Below the pieces are notes generated by a model. It did no database searches. It worked only from the letters and a program-made list of their open reading frames with translations, and was not told where the DNA came from. Below are positions 33,285-43,185 of a stretch of DNA of 64,000 bases, one piece after another. The stretch comes from Heliocidaris erythrogramma (lineage: Eukaryota; Echinodermata; Echinoidea; Camarodonta; Echinometridae), in NCBI GenBank assembly GCA_025617745.1, contig CM046864.1:24035152-24099151 (forward strand). Direction: 5' to 3'. Position 1 is the stretch's first letter, and each line of letters begins with the position of its first letter. The position numbers and the translations under genes are program-made.

Positions 33285-33515
33285 ACGAGTCCGCTCGCTA
33301 TTCATAGAAAACCGCTATTCATTTAACACGCATTATGAATAACGGTCCTTATGAATAGTTATGATTAGTGGTCCTTATGAATAGCGGGATAATTTGTCTA
33401 TGGTTTGCTCGCTATTCATACAAAACCGCTATTCACACGTTATGGATAGCGGTCCTGATGAATAAGTGGTCCTTATGAATAGCGGTCCTTATAAACTAGC
33501 GAGGTTACCCCTTTT
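33285..33515. mobile_element. Inverted/direct repeat element with GCTATTCAT units
   Basis: GCTCGCTATTCATA occurs near 33,290 and 33,408, and its complement-type unit ATGAATAGCGGTCCTTA recurs several times. Together they form a compact nested palindrome in intron 2. Confidence 0.6.
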
Positions 33516-33635
33516 CTAGACGTGCAGTCAATCCCTAAAATTTCAAATGGTGGCAGATTTTGCTATTTATAGCAATGTACATGTAACACTCTTGTTCTTA
33601 AACCAGAAATAAATTTCAATCCTTTGACCATGTAG

Positions 33636-33831
33636 GAATGCGTAAGGGCCTTACGCTCCCAGATGGTCGAGCTGGGCATCAGTGAGTACTGCTTCCGTCC
33701 AAACCACCAGGCTGTTTTAGATGAGGACGACGATACCAGTAGAGGAGGAGAGGAGATGGAGAGACATCAGCCGACTAAGATGAAACATCTCATTCCTCTG
33801 CAGATCCTCAGACAGATTGTTGTTGATCTAG
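33636..33831 (+). CDS. TBC gene exon 3 (acidic insertion, start of motif B)
   Basis: The acceptor ACCATGTAG precedes 33,636 in phase 0; the donor GTAGGT follows 33,831, splitting a Glu codon. It encodes ECVRALRSQMVELG, an acidic stretch LDEDDDTSRGGEEMERH, and IPLQILRQIVVDL, the first half of the catalytic IxxDxxR motif. The acidic stretch lengthens the usual A-to-B spacing. Confidence 0.85.
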
Positions 33832-34129
33832 GTAGGTTCTCTGAAGTGACCACTTGGTCTGTTTCCAGTAGAGACACCTTTTTATACCTCCACCACCGAA
33901 GATGATGCATGCACGTCTGTGGAAGCATTATGTAGCAGCCCAAGTTGTAAGGCATTGATAGCTGGAGACACAGTCACATTCATCCAGTTTATATGATGTG
34001 TATACAAATAAGGGACATATGCATTCTTTTGAACATTTTTTATCGATTAAACATACTTCTTTCAAGTGACTTCATACTCACTCAGTATCATCTTGTAGAA
34101 GATCCATCTGGAACAAATCAATATACCTC

Positions 34130-34410
34130 TTCTCTCTCCCTTTTCTTCCTGTCTCTTTCTCTCCTTTTTCTTTTCTCTCTCTCTCTCTTTCTCTCTTTCT
34201 TTTTTGTTTCTCTCTCTCTCTCTCTCTCCCTCCCCTCCCTCCCTCCCTCCCTCCCATTCCCTCCCTCCCATTCCCTCCCTCCCTCCCTCCCTCCCTCCCA
34301 TTCCCTCCCTCCCATTCCCTCCCTCCCTCCCTCCCTCCCTCCCATTCCCTCTCACGCTGTCCCTCTCATTCTCTGACAAACCATCTCCCTCTCTTTTTCT
34401 TTCTTCGCAC
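34130..34410. repeat. Polypyrimidine (CT)n/(CCCT)n tract before exon 4
   Basis: Nearly uninterrupted C/T sequence including CCCTCCCTCCC and CCATTCCC subrepeats. It runs directly into the exon 4 acceptor. Open frames on both strands here are compositional. Confidence 0.85.
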
Positions 34411-34412
34411 AG

Positions 34413-34538
34413 AGCGTACGTTCCCCACCCATCGTCTCTTCATGGGGTCCAAAGCAGAAGCCAAGGAAGGGCGTGCCTCTCTCTTCAGACTTCTCAGTGT
34501 CTATGCACTGTACAACCCCGCTGTGGGATATTGTCAAG
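34413..34538 (+). CDS. TBC gene exon 4 (arginine and glutamine fingers)
   Basis: The acceptor TTCTTCGCACAG precedes 34,413; the donor GTATGC follows 34,538. It completes IVVDLERTFP with the catalytic Arg codon at 34,415-34,417 and carries SLFRLLSVYALYNPAVGYCQ with the catalytic Gln codon at 34,535-34,537. Both fingers of the dual-finger TBC mechanism are therefore in this exon. Confidence 0.9.
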
Positions 34539-35403
34539 GTATGCATGCATCTACATGTAGCCAATTGATTTGGGGATGAAAAGTATATTGCAAAAAAAAT
34601 ATTTGCCATTGTGTAGGTATTTCAACCAATAATATGCTAATTCAGGACACATAGAGAGAACTGTGGAATTTGATTGAATTTGACATCTCGTGGCCTCTAT
34701 TATTTTTTATTATCATGTCACACTTCTCCCATTGTGCCCCTTTACATGAACAATGCATGGTCAATCAACTTGCTTGTATTTTCAATTATGCAGTTTTGGT
34801 TCAGGGGTCGTGGAGCGTTTTTTCCGAGATTTTATGAATGTCCCCACGGTTCCGCGGCCCATGTGGTTGAACCAAATTGATGGATAGTTGATGTAGCGTG
34901 TTGGGAGGAACTGTTTGGTTGAGGCCAGGTATTCATAGATTTTCATATCGATCATTTCATTTCATGTCATTTATTGTTATTACGCCCATTTCTAGCACTT
35001 CGTTGGCGCTTTGGACGAGAAAGAGGCAATCGTGCATGTTAAATGAAAGAGCTGGGGGTCAAAATGACACCCCCCCAAAAAAAAAAAAGGAAGAAAGTTA
35101 ATTGGGGAATAGGGTTAAACTACTGTTTTTCTTGTAATGTTCATGATTGTGGGTACTACATGTACATGTAGATAAATGTATTATCAAATATTTGATGTTC
35201 TCAGTTCATTAGAAAAATGAGAAGAAAAAAATATAAAGCAAGGGTACAGATCCATGGAGTGCCATTACTTTGCAGATATGAGTGCAATGCCAATGTAATT
35301 GTTATCATTATGATCATTGTATTCTTAACTATTGTTGTAATGTGTGACCACTGTTTTCTCTCTCTCTCTTTCTCTCTTCCTCTCTCTTTCCTGTCTCAAT
35401 CAG

Positions 35404-35530
35404 GAATGTCTTACCTAGTAGGCATGCTCTTAATGGTGATGGACAACGAGGAAGATGTTTTCTGGGCCATGGTGGCGCTCTTCGAGAAACCAAAGTTCCT
35501 TGCTGGCTACTTTGACAAGAATCTCAAACG
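35404..35530 (+). CDS. TBC gene exon 5
   Basis: The acceptor CTCAATCAG precedes 35,404 and the donor GTAAGT follows 35,530 (phase 2). It encodes GMSYLVGMLLMVMDNEEDVF and WAMVALFEKP, the helices after the YCQ motif of TBC domains, including the acidic EED-x-FW signature. Confidence 0.9.
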
Positions 35531-36373
35531 GTAAGTTTCAGAGAAAACAAAGAATGTGTCAAAACAGCTATTTTTCATGTTGATTTTCTCACAAGAAATT
35601 TCAAAGATTACAAAAATATTTTCTATGGAAATGACAAAGTGGCAATTTTCATTCAACAAAGTGAGAAAGAGTACTTACTTAAAGTGTACCAATCACCAAA
35701 TAATATTTTACTCTGTATGTTAGGGATTCCATACAATATGCTATGTTCAAAATATGAGCTTAGAATATTGATTCTATAAAGAGATATTGCATGTTGAAAT
35801 ACACTCCAAATAAACAATACAGCGACTTATGAGGGCACTAGCTGACGTACTCGCATAGATTAAGGGCCCGTGCGGAACCCAACTCTTGAGTTCAGTTCCG
35901 TGCGAGGGGGTTTTGTTTTCCTTCATTTTCTTCATACTCTTTATAAAACCGTTAACCTGTAGAACACCAGGTGTTATTAGGTTGATTTTATACTTTCTAG
36001 CAGTACACAAATTTTTTTTTAGGTGATTAGTATGTATTTTACCGATTAGATTTTAGGGATTAGAATTTGTATGAAAAACTCAAGGTGATAGTGTACTGAT
36101 CTCTAGAATTTCATCAATAATTCAAAGATGTGACATTATGCAAAACAACTGAGTATTTGGAAGAGGATTTTAATAGTATTCATAATATGAATCAGTAAGC
36201 GTATATCACTGGATACTGTGAAAGTGGAAAGCAGATGTGCAAAGGTTTAAATCCTGTAAATTGAATGAATCTCAACAGTAAATTTTGAGAAATCGTGTTC
36301 CAAAAGTGTCATGTCGCAAATTAACATATTGATACTGAGACATTATAAATATCTTTACCTCTGTTTTTGGTAG

Positions 36374-36443
36374 AATCCAGAGCCATGCTTCTCTTTTCCA
36401 CAAACTACTGGGTCAGCGCTTCCCCAGAGTGGCCAGACATTTT
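36374..36443 (+). CDS. TBC gene exon 6
   Basis: A 70-bp exon between the acceptor TTTTTGGTAG and the donor GTAAGT. It encodes IQSHASLFHKLLGQRFPRVA followed by RHF, a TBC helix. Phase 2 in and phase 0 out both agree with the neighbours. Confidence 0.88.
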
Positions 36444-36549
36444 GTAAGTAGTACAGTCAGACATTCCTTCCTCCTATATCTTTCACCTATTTCTTTTTTC
36501 TTTCCTGTTGTTAGTTTGTCTGATATTATGAAGACACTTCACCACTAAA

Positions 36550-36773
36550 CCACTTCGTAATTAATTCATGGAACAAATGACCCTGAAATGACCCCAATTT
36601 GTATGCGCACGCGCATTTGTTTTGGTGGATGCGCTACTTGTTTAGCAATTAAAATCATACTGCTGCGCGCATCACCGTTCACGGTGCGTACAAAATGAGA
36701 GCGTATAAAGGTCTATTGTGCTCCGTACAAATGACCTTTATCTGCACATGCACAAATTGTAATTACGAACTGG
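36550..36773. mobile_element. MITE-like element in intron 6
   Basis: CCACTTCGTAATTA at the left is matched by TAATTACGAACTGG at the right. The interior contains palindromic GCGCACGCGC-type sequence and AAATGACC near both ends. Confidence 0.55.
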
Positions 36774-36912
36774 CATATTAAAGAAAATCTTTGGTAGCAG
36801 GAAGAAAGTGTGAGTAAGTATCGTTGACTTTATTCCCACATTGTTCCACTTACGTTACAAGCAACTTTTGTAACATTAAGACCTGGGACCAGCAAAAATA
36901 CCTTGTTATATC

Positions 36913-37051
36913 AGGGGAGCATTTCATCAAGCGTTTTGTCAGTGATTTTTACTGACAAATTTGCTCTCAGCCAATCAGATGCAAGGATTTCAGTAGCTTA
37001 TAACAGTTGTCTGTAAAAATCATTGACAAAACACTTGATGAAACGCTACCC
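36913..37051. mobile_element. Palindromic MITE, family A copy 2
   Basis: TTTCATCAAGCGTTTTGTCA at the left is matched by TGACAAAACACTTGATGAAA at the right. The core has CAGCCAATCAGATGCAAGG. It lies in intron 6. Confidence 0.8.
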
Positions 37052-37233
37052 GAGCTCTTTATACTTGAGTTTCCACCTGTATATTGCTCTTTACCAACTG
37101 ATACTTTGGTTTTCCTCTTTCCTATGCAGGATTCCCTTGTTGTTCAGAGGAGAAAATACTATACAACGGCTCAGAATGTTCAGTGCCTAAAGTTTTGGTT
37201 TCCCTGTTTTCTCTCTCTCTCTCTCTCTCTTAG

Positions 37234-37348
37234 GATTCCCTTGGTGTTCAGCCTCTGATGTATGTTACGCCATGGTTTATGTGCCTCTATACGTCACTAC
37301 CTTGCTGGGATACAGTGCTCGCAATATGGGATCTAATTTTAGTGGATG
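37234..37348 (+). CDS. TBC gene exon 7
   Basis: The acceptor (CT)n-TTAG precedes 37,234 in phase 0; the donor GTAAAT follows 37,348 in phase 1. It encodes GVQPLMYVTPWFMCLYTSLP, then CWDTVLAIWDLILVDG, the W-x-D-x-x-L region near the end of TBC domains. A decayed copy lies about 600 bp downstream, and the first 20 bp also occur near 37,130. Confidence 0.9.
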
Positions 37349-37849
37349 GTAAATATACATCGTGAATTTCGGCTGTTTTTATTTATTACTTTTTTTCATA
37401 ATTCTGTAAGCTGAGGACCAAGTTGATGTTCTGATAAACTCATGTAATACATATTTGCAGAAAATAATGCCACAAGCGACCTGTAAAAAGAGAGTCATCA
37501 ATGCATACTGTAAACGTTGTAAACATATTCACGGGTTCTTAATTTCTTAATGTATACCCACTCCATTTATTAATTTACACACACGCAGTCCATTCAAATG
37601 CATACAACATGCGCAACTGCACACACACGCGCTCAACAATGAATTGGACACACACGCACATATTAATGTCCTGAAGCGTGCAATTCAACCCGCATAGGAA
37701 ATCAGGCTAATATTTTCGCGAGTTCTAGAATTCGCGCCCGCAGAAAATAGCGAAAATTAATGTACCGTGAATTTGGAAATTTAGAAAAATTTAGGTGTGT
37801 ACTTATATTGCCCCACCAATGATGTACTTTGGATAATACAGTGTCTGGT

Positions 37850-37943
37850 ATATGTCACCATGGTTTATGTGTCTTTATACATCACTGCCTTGCTGAGACA
37901 CAGTACTCGCAATATGGGATTTAATCCTAGTGGATGGTATATG
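37850..37943 (+). pseudogene. Decayed duplicate of TBC exon 7
   Basis: The exon 7 coding sequence is repeated with about 85% apparent identity (ACCATGGTTTATGTG through ATATGGGAT and GTGGATGGT). This copy has a TGA in place of the Trp codon in the CWD motif, a 2-base deletion near 37,858 and no recognisable acceptor. A GT still follows the equivalent donor position. The flanking intron is not similar. Confidence 0.8.
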
Positions 37944-38561
37944 TTTAACTCGACAGAGATATGTATGCATTATGCAATGATTACAAACATATTTTATTCC
38001 TATGCAGGGGTGTTGGTTTGTAGTGACTTTCAGTGTTTTATACCAAATTTGAGAGGAGATCTGAAAGCTCATACAAAATACTGAATGATCCACATTCTTT
38101 GTTATTTTACAAAATTGAATTCCCTCTTTAGAATGCAGATTTTCAGCCATTATGAGAATGCCAAAATGTTTGTGTGAGATTTGTCAGCGCTGCCTGCAGC
38201 TCTCCATTAAATGTATCTTTCTGAGGAGAGAAGATTTTTGGTTTACAGGAGATGGTTTTCTTTTCATTGTGGGGGAAAAATTGTTGTAAATGTTTTTTCC
38301 ATGACCTTTCACAACTTAAAACTTTTAAACCATTTGTGACCCAACACCACAAATTTGGAAAAGTCGCAAGATGGGATTTTTAGTTTAGGCCTTTTTCTAA
38401 AAGAGGAGATTCTCAGCTTTGAAATAATAAATTTAACTCATCAGAACGAGGGTGTTCCTAACTTGTACTCACAAGAGAAAAATACCCACTCCCAAAGGAT
38501 GTTATGTTTTTACAAAAAAGGGTTTAGAGTTTGGGAGCCTGTTGAGGCACTCCTGACTCAA

Positions 38562-39200
38562 GAGGTACATGTATTGTGTAAGGTGACAAAAAGGAAGATT
38601 AGAACTCGATAGAAATTTCTTTGAAGTGATTATCTGATTGTCCTACAACTTGGCAACCTGGTTAAACAAATCCTGGTTATTTTTATTATGCCCAAGTATG
38701 AACCCAGCAGCTTATACTGTTTTGGGGGATCATAATGAGAAGAATGAGCTAAGGTCATTCTGAAATTACAACTAAAGTGTACTACAAAGAACTGCAACAG
38801 CTCGATCTCAAGCTCCAGGGGAGCCTTTCATCAAGCGTTTTGTCAGTGATTTTTACTGACAAATTTGCTCTCAGCCAATCACATGCAAGGATTTCAGTAG
38901 CATATAACAGTTGCTGGTAAAAATCACTGACAAAACGCTTGATGAAACACTCCCCTTAAACATGTATTGTTTAAGATGACAAAAGGAGGATTAGAACTCC
39001 ATAGAAATTCTTTGAAGGGATTATCTGATTGTCCTACAACTTGGCAACCTGATTAAGCACATCCTGGTTATTAATATTATTATGCCCAAGTATGAACACA
39101 GCAGCTAATACACTGTTTTAAGGTTATGAGGGATTAAAATGAGAAAAGTATAAACTAGGGTCCTTAAGAAATGAAAACTAATACAACAAACTGCAGATCC
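38562..39200. repeat. Tandem duplication of intron sequence (~245 bp) split by a MITE
   Basis: About 38,562-38,815 and 38,957-39,200 align along their length, sharing GATTATCTGATTGTCCTACA, ACTTGGCAACCTG and TATGCCCAAGTATGAAC. The family A MITE copy 3 (38,818-38,955) sits exactly between the two copies. Confidence 0.8.
38818..38955. mobile_element. Palindromic MITE, family A copy 3
   Basis: TTTCATCAAGCGTTTTGTCA at the left and its near-perfect complement at the right. The core CAGCCAATCACATGCAAGG is nearly identical to copy 2. It lies in intron 7. Confidence 0.8.
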
Positions 39201-39501
39201 GATAAACAGGTCTACAAAACAGTGCCAAAATCTTTTTTAGATTGTTTGGTGCTTCCAAATTTTGAAGTTACATAGAATATACTATACTCTTTAGGGAAAG
39301 CCCCCCCCCTCAAAAAAGAAATGAATAAATAAAAAATGAAAAATAAAATAAATAGAACAGATTTCACCATGCTCACAAAATACACATTTTTTTAACTGTA
39401 ACTGAAATCATGTTGCGTAACTTTTTGGTGGTTGTTGTGATGCAAGATTATATAAATGTCAGTTGTCCTTATTTTTATGTTTTGATTCTCTTTGTTTTCA
39501 G

Positions 39502-39619
39502 GTGTGACCACTATATTCCGTGTTGGTCTGTCTCTGATTGATATCCATCAAGATACGATTCTTGCAAACACAGATCTCACAAAGATATTGCCTCTCCTGC
39601 TGCATCCCAAACCTGAAAG
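39502..39619 (+). CDS. TBC gene exon 8 (end of TBC domain)
   Basis: The acceptor TTGTTTTCAG precedes 39,502; the donor GTGAGT follows 39,619 (phase 2). It encodes GVTTIFRVGLSLIDIHQD and DLTKILPLLLHPKP, the VxFRVGLxLL-type helix that closes TBC domains. Two decayed partial copies follow downstream. Confidence 0.9.
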
Positions 39620-39749
39620 GTGAGTGTGAACAGTGTCATCTTGCATCATTGGTAGTCAGCGGTGAAGACTAGCTTCGTTCAGACTGAGGCTAAACTGGAC
39701 TCTTTTTATAAAGAATATACTTATTTATAACATATTAGTTTGACATAAT

Positions 39750-39925
39750 TTGACATTCATGATTCATGCAAACGCAGATCCCACAGAGATTCTACCTCCT
39801 CTGCTGTATCCCAAACCTGAGGGGTAAAGCATAAAAAGTCCTCTAATGTCTTGTTCATCATCACTGGTGAAAGTTAGCTTTGTTCAGACTAAAGTTAATC
39901 TTGACTAAATAAAGAATACACTAAT
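39750..39925 (+). pseudogene. Partial duplicate of TBC exon 8 (copy 2)
   Basis: CTGTATCCCAAACCTGAGGG and the following intron (TGGTGAAAGTTAGCTTTGTT) match exon 8 and its donor-side intron. The exon part remains open in the equivalent frame and ends GG|GTAAAG in the same phase as exon 8, but its 5' half is poorly conserved. Confidence 0.65.
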
Positions 39926-39944
39926 GTAAAAAGGGCCTCGGTGG

Positions 39945-40262
39945 TTTGACATCTACCAGGACTTTATTCTTGCAAGCACAGGGCCCCATTCCATAAAACT
40001 TGTCATTAATGACAAATTGCAATAACCGTTATAAGCTACGGAAATCCTTGCATCTGATTGGCTGAGAGCAAATTTGTCGGTAAAAATCACCAACAAGATA
40101 CTTGATGAAACAGCCACCAGATCTCACAAAGATATTGCCTCTGCTACTACATGTATATCCAAAGAAAGAAAGGCGAGTGTGAACAGTGCCGTTATGTCTG
40201 GTTGGAATAGAGCAGTGAAAGCAAGTTGTGTGGACGCTGACGACTTGTCTGTTCAAACTATA
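39945..40262 (+). pseudogene. Partial duplicate of TBC exon 8 (copy 3), interrupted by a MITE
   Basis: ATTCTTGCAAGCACAG (about 39,964-39,981) and AGATCTCACAAAGATATTGC (from about 40,120) are the two halves of an exon 8 copy. The donor-side intron match GAGTGTGAACAGTG also survives (about 40,173-40,187). A family A MITE separates the halves, and the donor GT has become GC. Confidence 0.7.
39980..40113. mobile_element. Palindromic MITE, family A copy 4 (reverse)
   Basis: GGGCCCCATTCCATAAAAC start; the core CTTGCATCTGATTGGCTGAG is the reverse complement of the other copies; GATGAAAC at the end. It is inserted inside the decayed exon 8 copy 3. Confidence 0.8.
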
Positions 40263-40264
40263 TA

Positions 40265-41030
40265 TATTACAGATACATGTAGATAGCCATTGCAGCCCTG
40301 TATGTAAGGGATAAATTTGAGTTCTTATTATGATGGAAAATAAATTCTAACAGAATACAACCAAACTACGGTGGAACATGTGAAATTACAAGTAATAAAC
40401 ACAGGCCGAATAATTACGGTAGAACGAAAACCTGTGTCAAGAGCATTTGTATATGGGTGAGAATTTTGAAATATGTACCAATCAGTCAAACGAGGCTCAA
40501 AAATTTTTTTTCGAGAAGAATGAAAATGGCATGTTTATTGTTGAAGAATACATATTCATGCATTACAAAAACCTGATTATACTGGGATATTTCCTCTGGA
40601 ACAAGTTTTTATTAACCATGAAAGTTAAACCTCTCAGAAACGTGAACGTCCGTAATTAATATAAGTACCTTATATTTGTTATACACAAAAGTGTAAGATT
40701 TTCCTATACATGTACATGTAGATGTTTATTAATTCACTAGCACCGAATAGTGTTTGTAATTGAAGTTTCAAATGCAGATGGTCCTTATCGAGTCTAATGA
40801 CCACATTTGGTTTGCTAATGATATCAGTATCAATTACTCTTCTGATATTTTCAACATTTTGCACCTGCATTCGTAAGGTTTTTAAAATCTTTCTTACATG
40901 AAAAAGAAAAACGCTTTATTTTTACGTATGTAACTGATATAGAAGCACAGATTATGCACTTAAAGAAAAAATATTTTAAGTCATCCCATCTGACATATGT
41001 GAGCTCTTGCAGGTACTCAAACCTAATGTA
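40265..41030. other. Intron 8 sequence, no gene seen
   Basis: AT-rich. It contains one GAACGTCCGTAA word near 40,644 that recurs around the transposase region to the right. Confidence 0.4.
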
Positions 41031-41031
41031 C

Positions 41032-41071
41032 TTTTCATAACGGACGTTCTCATATCCCTCACGGACGTTCT
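41032..41071. repeat. Left cluster of ACGGACGTT motifs
   Basis: TTTTCATAACGGACGTTC and CCCTCACGGACGTTC lie side by side, and another copy is at 41,403. The first is the exact reverse complement of the sequence at 47,585-47,602. They may be terminal or subterminal repeats of the transposon carrying the DDE transposase. Confidence 0.5.
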
Positions 41072-41423
41072 AAATAAGACTGATAATGTTGTGGCAGTTT
41101 TCTTTGAAGATAACACAATTCTATTCAACACAATACATGCTAAAATCTTGATAACACATTTACAGAACAGGAACACTAAAAAAACTAAAACACGAACTTG
41201 AAACATAACTTTACATCTTCTACTTGTCAGAAATATCCAAAGTCTCCCAACTTTCCACGAGCAGAACAACATTCAGTGAGCTAATTCCACTTAAAACGTT
41301 TGAGAGCATCCACAAATATTCCCGATTGCAGGAAATAAACAAGCATTTTCAGGATTTAGGAAATTCAGTAATATATCTTTCTCGTTTGGGCAGAAATTGT
41401 TACCCTCACGGACGTTTGTAATT

Positions 41424-42360
41424 AAGCCTGAGTCATATCGAATATTTCATAAACCGGGATTCGACGGCTTTGATTCGATCGAATACCGGTTAATCGATAA
41501 ATGATGTGCGGTGAAAACAGAGTTGCACACAGTTGCACGCAGTTGCACGCAGTGCATGCACCATGCACCGGTGACCGGTCCGCTGGCATCGCGGGAATAT
41601 GTATGGGCGATTATTAACGAATTAACGAATTAACGATAGCCCGCTAGCCAATGGCTAGTAAAAATCACAGCGGACGAGCCAAAATCTTAAGTTTCTAGTC
41701 CGTATGGCTAGCCAAAATATCACTAGTGTCGCACGAAGCGATGCTCATTGTCGACACACCCGACAATGATTCAAATTCAAAGAATTAATAATCTTACTTT
41801 GTCTTTGGAGAGCTGAATGGAACACGTTTGTTCGATGCCAAAAAAAAAAACAATACGAAATAAACTTTTCGTCGCTCAATATAGACTCGACTTCATTCAG
41901 CTTCAGAGATCATTCAGAAGTAATTGCCAATTTGATGAGAGTGTGATATTAGTTATTGCGAATTAAGTAGGAACACTCGTACTCATGCCCGTATTTATCA
42001 TGTTCAATTATGCAATTGTCAAATTGACAATGCAGAGAGAGTGCAAGAAAATTATCGTAAACTTCAGTTCGTAACGACAAAACGATTTTTCCATAGAGAA
42101 AGCACAGGTAAAGCGTGACGTCCTCCGCGAGCGAATTAGCGAAAGTTAGCCAACAGTTTGAACTTTGAAGTCGCCTTCACGTTCTCTGCTAGTATATATG
42201 CTGTACGTTACGGAGTTTCTTTTTTTATTTGATTTTTTCATGGTGGCTACGGTAGTCAAAAATCTGACTACAAATCGATGCACCGAATTTGCCAAAACGT
42301 ATTCGGGATTCGATGTCTTCGATCGAACACCGGCTAACCAATCGATTCGACTCAGGCTTA
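41424..42360. mobile_element. Non-autonomous DNA transposon with 9-bp TSD
   Basis: TTTGTAATT is duplicated perfectly at 41,415-41,423 and 42,361-42,369. The termini are AAGCCTGAGTC and its complement GACTCAGGCTT(A), followed by related GGGATTCGA/ATCGAA sequence. The interior has no transposase. The TSD length fits Mutator-like or possibly hAT-like elements. Confidence 0.8.
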
Positions 42361-42621
42361 TTTGTAATTTAACCTATATAATCAGGGCATGAATAAAGTA
42401 TCTCCGTGTAATATGGGATCATGAAATCCATCATAAACGTTAATACAAATTATCATTAGCTCAACATAACTAACTAGAGCTATCATGAAAGTAAGACCAC
42501 CGCGTCTGACCAAGCACTTCACACTTATTTAAGATTTGTGTGCATAGTGTTCCGATGGATGGAAAATGACATACCACTAAAAACTGCGTAACTGTTCTGA
42601 GAATAAACAAAAGCAGAGTTT

Positions 42622-43185
42622 TCACCAAAATGCTTTCCAACTGCAACTCAAGTTAAGGAAATCTGGGAGCAGCTTCTCAATAGACGCTACGACATGGCTT
42701 GGTAGGGTGTATATCTGCCTCTTCGTCCCCCATAAGGTTGGTGGAGGTACAGCCATAATGATGTCTTCCTGTGGAACTGGTAAGGTATCTTTATCCTCTG
42801 GCCAGCGAAACCTAGGAGGTTGGGATTTGGTCGATTTCATGAAGTCGATAGTGTAGAGAAGGCAGTCATCTTCCTCCAAATACCCTATTACCTTACCGAC
42901 ATACCACTGATCGTCATAGGCTGCTGCGATGAAGTCGTTTAATTGATAAAGAGGTTTAGCGAATACTTGCTTTGCAGGCTGTGTCTTCTCAACACCTTTT
43001 CCTTCTGAAATAGTTCCTTCTGCGCTGCCGTCACCAGATAGGTCACCATCAGGTTTGTTTAACGGACCGAGAGCTTGTGCACTTCCTTCACCAGGTAGGT
43101 CACTGTCAGGTTTGTTTGACGGACTGAGAGCTTGTGCACCTCCATCACCAGGTACATGTAGGTCACTGTAAGGTTTGTTTTTTAA
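42622..43185 (-). pseudogene. C-terminal module of the transposase-like protein
   Basis: Continuous minus-strand frame: three 19-residue repeat units, then DFIAAAYDDQWYVGKVIGYL and RFRWPEDKDTLPVPQEDI, ending at a stop at 42,622. The YD-x-QW-x-x-GKV pattern resembles a small beta-barrel module found at the end of related uncharacterised proteins. It is severed from the rest by the outer TTAA element. Confidence 0.7.

Noticed and set aside
34062..34379. Gly/Arg/Glu-rich minus-strand frames
   Set aside because: Translation of a polypyrimidine tract preceding TBC exon 4.
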